Assembly: GCA_014879665.1 (NCBI GenBank) | Contig: JACSRP010000067.1 | Span: 1 to 60,954 of the forward strand | Source of the DNA: Anaerolineae bacterium | Lineage (GTDB): Bacteria > Chloroflexota > Anaerolineae > Aggregatilineales > Phototrophicaceae | Reading direction: 5' to 3' | Length of the DNA stretch: 60,954 nt | Shown here: positions 57,965 to 60,954 of the stretch, piece after piece | Numbering within the stretch: position 1 is the stretch's first letter | Layout: every line of letters begins with the position of its first letter | The notes under the pieces: model-generated | Told to the model about the DNA's origin: nothing | What the model saw: the letters and a program-made list of their open reading frames with translations, nothing else | Database searches by the model: none | Position numbers and translations under genes: made by a program

Positions 57965-59461
57965 TTGCGCGCTTGTTTAATCGCCAATCGCGGCGAGATT
58001 GCTGTACGCATCATTCGCGCCTGCCGTGAACTAGATGTGCGCGCCTGCGTCGTCTATTCTGAGGCCGATGCCCGCGCACAGCATGTTTTAGAGGCTGATG
58101 CTGCCTTTGCGTTGGGCGGCAATACTCCCGCTGAAAGTTATCTTGATATTCCAAAGCTGTTAGATGCCGCAAAGCAGATGGGCTGTGACTGCCTGCATCC
58201 CGGCTATGGCTTCCTCTCTGAAAATGCCGATTTTGCGGAGGCGGTGATGGATGCGGGCTTAATCTGGATCGGGCCGCCGCCATCTGCCATTCGCGCGATG
58301 GGTATCAAGACCGAGGCGCGCGCCCTGATGCGAGCCGCCGGGGTGCCGCTTGCGCCCGGCTTTGACGACAAGGATGCGAGTGATGACGCGCTGTTGAACG
58401 CGGCGCAGTCTATCGGCTATCCGGTTATGGTCAAGGCGGCGGGCGGCGGCGGCGGCAAAGGTATTCGCATTGTTCAGCAGGCGGAAATCCTGCTTGAAGC
58501 GGTGGCCGCGGCGCGCCGTGAAGCCGGCCACGCCTTCAATAATTCGCGGGTCTATCTCGAAAAATACGTCGAACGCGCGCGGCATGTGGAAGTTCAGGTG
58601 CTGGCTGACGCGCATGGTCAAACGGTGCATCTGTTCGAGCGCGATTGCAGCGCCCAGCGCCGCCACCAGAAAGTGATCGAAGAATCGCCCGCGCCGCATC
58701 TGGGCGATGGATTACGAGAAGCGATGGGCGAAGCCGCTGTCGCCGCCGCCCGCGCTGTCAATTATCAAAGCACTGGTACCGTTGAATTTCTGCTCACGCC
58801 GGATCAGCAGTTCTATTTTCTGGAGATGAACACTCGCTTACAGGTGGAACATCCGGTCACCGAGCTGATCACCGGTCATGATCTGGTGAAGTTGCAGTTT
58901 GCTGTCGCCGCAGGGGGAAAGTTGCCGTTTACACAGCTTGACCTAACCCAATGTGGCCACGCCATCGAGTGCCGCCTCTATGCTGAAGACCCGTCCAGCG
59001 GGTTTTTGCCCGCTGCTGGCACGCTGTCACATTTTGAAATTCCGCAGATGCCCGGCGTTCGGGTTGATTCCGGCGTGCAAAGCGGTGACGCTATTTCCCC
59101 CTATTACGATCCGCTGATCGCCAAGATCATCGTCTATGATAGTACCCGCAAGCTGGCGCTCCAGCGCATGAATGCCGCCCTGAACGCGGTGATCGCGCTG
59201 GGTACGACCACAAATCTGAACTTTCTACACGCACTGATCAACCATCCAGAATTTCAGCAGGGCGGCATAGATACTGGATTCATCGAACGCCATGCTGCTG
59301 AACTGACCGTGACGTCGGAGCACGATTTACAGCTTGCCCTGCTGGCCGCAGCCCTGAGCGAAACTACTGCTGTTAAACCGGGACATGCAATGTCTTTTGC
59401 AACTTCCGTGCCAGATTCATGGGATAATGCAGATAGATTTCGCGTTGGAGGAAACGCCTGA
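57965..59461 (+). CDS. accC: Biotin carboxylase (acetyl/acyl-CoA carboxylase)
   Basis: The 498-residue product starts at TTG 57965 behind GTGAGGG, which places ACLIANRGEIAVRIIRACRE at the N-terminus as in the family. The ATP-grasp glycine loop is KAAGGGGGKGIRIV (about residue 160), and the catalytic segment is EMNTRLQVEHPVTELITGHDLV (about 290). The enzyme carboxylates biotin on its carrier using ATP and bicarbonate. The last 50 or so residues extend past a typical AccC core. It overlaps the next gene by one base in TGATG. The carrier gene is two genes downstream; whether the acyl substrate is acetyl-CoA or another is not shown, as no carboxyltransferase is in the window. Confidence 0.92.
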   Translation: MRACLIANRGEIAVRIIRACRELDVRACVVYSEADARAQHVLEADAAFALGGNTPAESYLDIPKLLDAAKQMGCDCLHPGYGFLSENADFAEAVMDAGLIWIGPPPSAIRAMGIKTEARALMRAAGVPLAPGFDDKDASDDALLNAAQSIGYPVMVKAAGGGGGKGIRIVQQAEILLEAVAAARREAGHAFNNSRVYLEKYVERARHVEVQVLADAHGQTVHLFERDCSAQRRHQKVIEESPAPHLGDGLREAMGEAAVAAARAVNYQSTGTVEFLLTPDQQFYFLEMNTRLQVEHPVTELITGHDLVKLQFAVAAGGKLPFTQLDLTQCGHAIECRLYAEDPSSGFLPAAGTLSHFEIPQMPGVRVDSGVQSGDAISPYYDPLIAKIIVYDSTRKLALQRMNAALNAVIALGTTTNLNFLHALINHPEFQQGGIDTGFIERHAAELTVTSEHDLQLALLAAALSETTAVKPGHAMSFATSVPDSWDNADRFRVGGNA

Positions 59462-60060
59462 TGCAGAAGAAATGGATGATCCTGATACTGGTCATCATCG
59501 TAGTGGTTGTGATCATTGGAGTCGCGCTTAGTGTGCTGGCGCAGGATAACCAGCCTACTCAGCCCGTGGTTGCTATTGACCCGCCCTCTGGCAGCACCAC
59601 CAATAATTCTTCGCGCGAAATTTATACTGTGCTGACGTTTGGTAATGGCGTATTTGAGCCGGAAAACTGGTTGGCCGGCGGGCAGGAAATGCTAGATCGC
59701 ACCGTTGCTACCTGGGCATCTGAAAGCATTGGCGGCACCAGCCTTGCTGAATATTTACATTTTAATCAGGGCTTCGACCCTGCAACTGTGGTCTCGGAAT
59801 GGTTCAATAATGAATGGTTCACCTCTGCGTTCAGCGATTTTAGCACATGGACGCCGCAGGGCGCTTGCGCCGCTGGCAGCACCACCCTCTATGAATTTGC
59901 ACTGGTGCAAAGCAACCTCAATTATGTTCTGCGCTACTGGGTGGAGTTGATGCCGCCAGATCGCATCCTCGCCTTCCAAATGTTGTTCCCTGAAGAACAA
60001 TCGTCGCTGCTGGAGCAGTACGCGCGGCGTTATAACGCTAACCTGTTCGACTGCCCGTAG
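59461..60060 (+). CDS. Membrane-anchored unknown protein inside the biotin-carboxylase operon
   Basis: The 199-residue protein begins MQKKWMILILVIIVVVVIIG, a single N-terminal anchor. A Ser/Thr/Pro linker follows, then a domain of about 155 residues with aromatic pairs (FGNGVFEPENWLAGGQEM, NEWFTSAFSDFSTWTPQG) and two Cys (Cys near GACAAG and the one in the C-terminal DCP). It is translationally coupled to accC (TGATG overlap) and lies 3 bp before the biotin-carrier gene. No family is recognised. It may tether or regulate the carboxylase, but its domain would be outside the membrane, so the link is uncertain. Confidence 0.65.
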   Translation: MQKKWMILILVIIVVVVIIGVALSVLAQDNQPTQPVVAIDPPSGSTTNNSSREIYTVLTFGNGVFEPENWLAGGQEMLDRTVATWASESIGGTSLAEYLHFNQGFDPATVVSEWFNNEWFTSAFSDFSTWTPQGACAAGSTTLYEFALVQSNLNYVLRYWVELMPPDRILAFQMLFPEEQSSLLEQYARRYNANLFDCP

Positions 60061-60063
60061 CCG

Positions 60064-60576
60064 ATGCCTGAATACCGTTATCGCTTCGGTGAGCGTGTCT
60101 TTGAAGTCAGCCTTGAGCCGGCAGCGGATGGTCATCAGCGTGCCGTGATCCGCGAAGGCGAAACTATCACCGCGCTCATTTTTAAGGCTGACTCGCTTCC
60201 GGGTGGCTGGCGGCTGCACCTGCCCGCCGGCCAGCGCAGGGCGATTACCGCGGTTCAAGACGATAACCGCGATGTGTGGATCAACGGGTTCACCTATGCG
60301 CTGAAGCGAGAAGCGGAACCTGCGAACCGTACTCAGGGCGGCGGAACGGTATCAGGACGTATTGAGGCGCAAATGCCTGGCCTGGTGCGCGATGTACTGG
60401 TAGAACGCGGCGATCAAGTTGAGCGCGGGCAAACGCTGGTGATCCTTGAAGCCATGAAAATGGAACTGCGCGCAGCTGCCCCCTTCGATGGTATGGTCAA
60501 AAGCGTGAGCGTAAGCAAAGGCGAGATCGTGGCACGCGGGCAGGTATTAGTAGAAGTTGAGCCGAATGTTCCCTGA
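60064..60576 (+). CDS. Biotin carboxyl carrier domain protein
   Basis: The 170-residue protein ends in a biotinyl/lipoyl-attachment domain (about residues 96-168) with the biotinylation motif EAMKM (Lys132), flanked by MPGLVRDVLVERGDQV and the closing strands. The N-terminal 90 residues form a small beta domain like that found in the carboxylase-alpha-type carriers rather than the Pro/Ala linker of AccB. This suggests a carrier split from a propionyl- or methylcrotonyl-type biotin subunit. It follows accC and the anchored unknown gene in one operon and faces recN. Confidence 0.88.
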   Translation: MPEYRYRFGERVFEVSLEPAADGHQRAVIREGETITALIFKADSLPGGWRLHLPAGQRRAITAVQDDNRDVWINGFTYALKREAEPANRTQGGGTVSGRIEAQMPGLVRDVLVERGDQVERGQTLVILEAMKMELRAAAPFDGMVKSVSVSKGEIVARGQVLVEVEPNVP

Positions 60577-60659
60577 CTCATTCCCCGAATCATCGCGCAA
60601 AGAGTGCGCTCACCAGCAGCAATAAGCCGGGAAAAACTGCGATTTTGTGCTTATTATGG

Positions 60660-60954
60660 TCATCGAGGTGCCGTGCGCCGGGTGATTTTGAACTCGATAG
60701 CCTGCGCTAACAGTTCGCGGGCGCTCTGCAAGCCGTGGGCGTTGGGCGTGCCCAGCATGGCTGCCAGTTCCGCCGCGCGCGCTTCATCTTCAGGCAGTGC
60801 GACAATTTCGGTGCGGGTGCGCCCACCTTCAACCAGCTTGCGCACGTGATAGTGACGATCAGCATAACCCGCAAGCTGCGCTAAGTGCGTGACCACCATC
60901 ACCTGATGTTCGCCGGTCAGCTCCCACAGCTTTTCGCCAACAATCGTACCCACG
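60660..60954 (-). CDS. recN: DNA repair protein RecN, C-terminal fragment
   Basis: The frame enters from the window edge and encodes the last 98 codons. It contains the RecN C-terminal ATPase signatures: GTIVGEKLWELTGEHQVMVV (start of the final helix), VTHLAQLAGYADRHYHVRK (the D-loop/His switch region), and the family end motif EARAAELAAMLG. RecN is an SMC-like ATPase that acts in double-strand-break repair. The N-terminal part with Walker A lies outside. It converges on the biotin-carrier gene with 83 bp between the stops. Confidence 0.85.
   Translation of the reverse strand, partial: VGTIVGEKLWELTGEHQVMVVTHLAQLAGYADRHYHVRKLVEGGRTRTEIVALPEDEARAAELAAMLGTPNAHGLQSARELLAQAIEFKITRRTAPR

Overview
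The window reads as a bacterial chromosome segment of moderate-to-high GC, probably from the Chloroflexota (Anaerolineae-like). The reasons are indirect: exported beta-propeller/SH3 proteins with Thr-Pro-rich linkers, an ArsA-type ATPase with an HSP20-like tail, a Roadblock + V4R gene pair, frequent TTG/GTG starts, and heptamer-periodic intergenic hairpins. No rRNA, tRNA, CRISPR array or intact insertion sequence was seen.

Layout. 0-6 kb: an exported protein cut by the window edge, a small membrane protein, two GT2 glycosyltransferase genes, a possible small-RNA locus (promoter 3961-3990, terminator 4098-4130), then metG. 6-19.8 kb: MaoC dehydratase, inositol monophosphatase family, UbiB-like kinase overlapping an ArsA-like ATPase, a methyltransferase, a GT39-type membrane glycosyltransferase, a large TPR protein, an orphan OmpR-type regulator, a sugar epimerase, a pentapeptide-repeat protein, a LysE-type exporter and mutM. 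20-36 kb: housekeeping genes dnaE, pfkA, asnS, class I fbp and clpB, mixed with a pseudoprotease, a YbjN-like protein, a lipoprotein, a site-2 protease and a DinB-like protein. 36-42.4 kb: a ChlI/ChlD-type chelatase gene split by a -1 frameshift at an A9 tract, a Roadblock/V4R pair and a 998-residue propeller protein. 42.4-47.5 kb is the accessory part: a metzincin + OmpA-like protein with an eCIS-style N-terminal motif and a small partner gene, a decayed gene with an in-frame amber codon, an excisionase-like HTH gene, tandem paralogous mini-proteins and an HNH endonuclease. 47.6-61 kb: pectinacetylesterase/Notum-like protein, glutamate dehydrogenase, two exported propeller proteins, gatB, a GNAT acetyltransferase, rmuC, a polytopic membrane protein, accC - unknown - biotin carrier, and the end of recN.

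How the genes relate. pfkA and fbp give both directions of the fructose-6-P/fructose-1,6-bisP step. metG, asnS and gatB serve tRNA charging. dnaE, mutM, rmuC and recN serve replication and repair. accC and the biotin carrier form a carboxylase module with an anchored unknown protein between them.

Most interesting signals: the A9 recoding site in the chelatase gene; the heptamer-periodic inverted repeats at five intergenic sites; the tandem mini-protein family; the promoter-terminator RNA locus before metG; a three-way-junction leader before the pseudoprotease; and the metzincin-OmpA protein with its neighbour. All functional calls come from reading motifs by eye; no database search was run.
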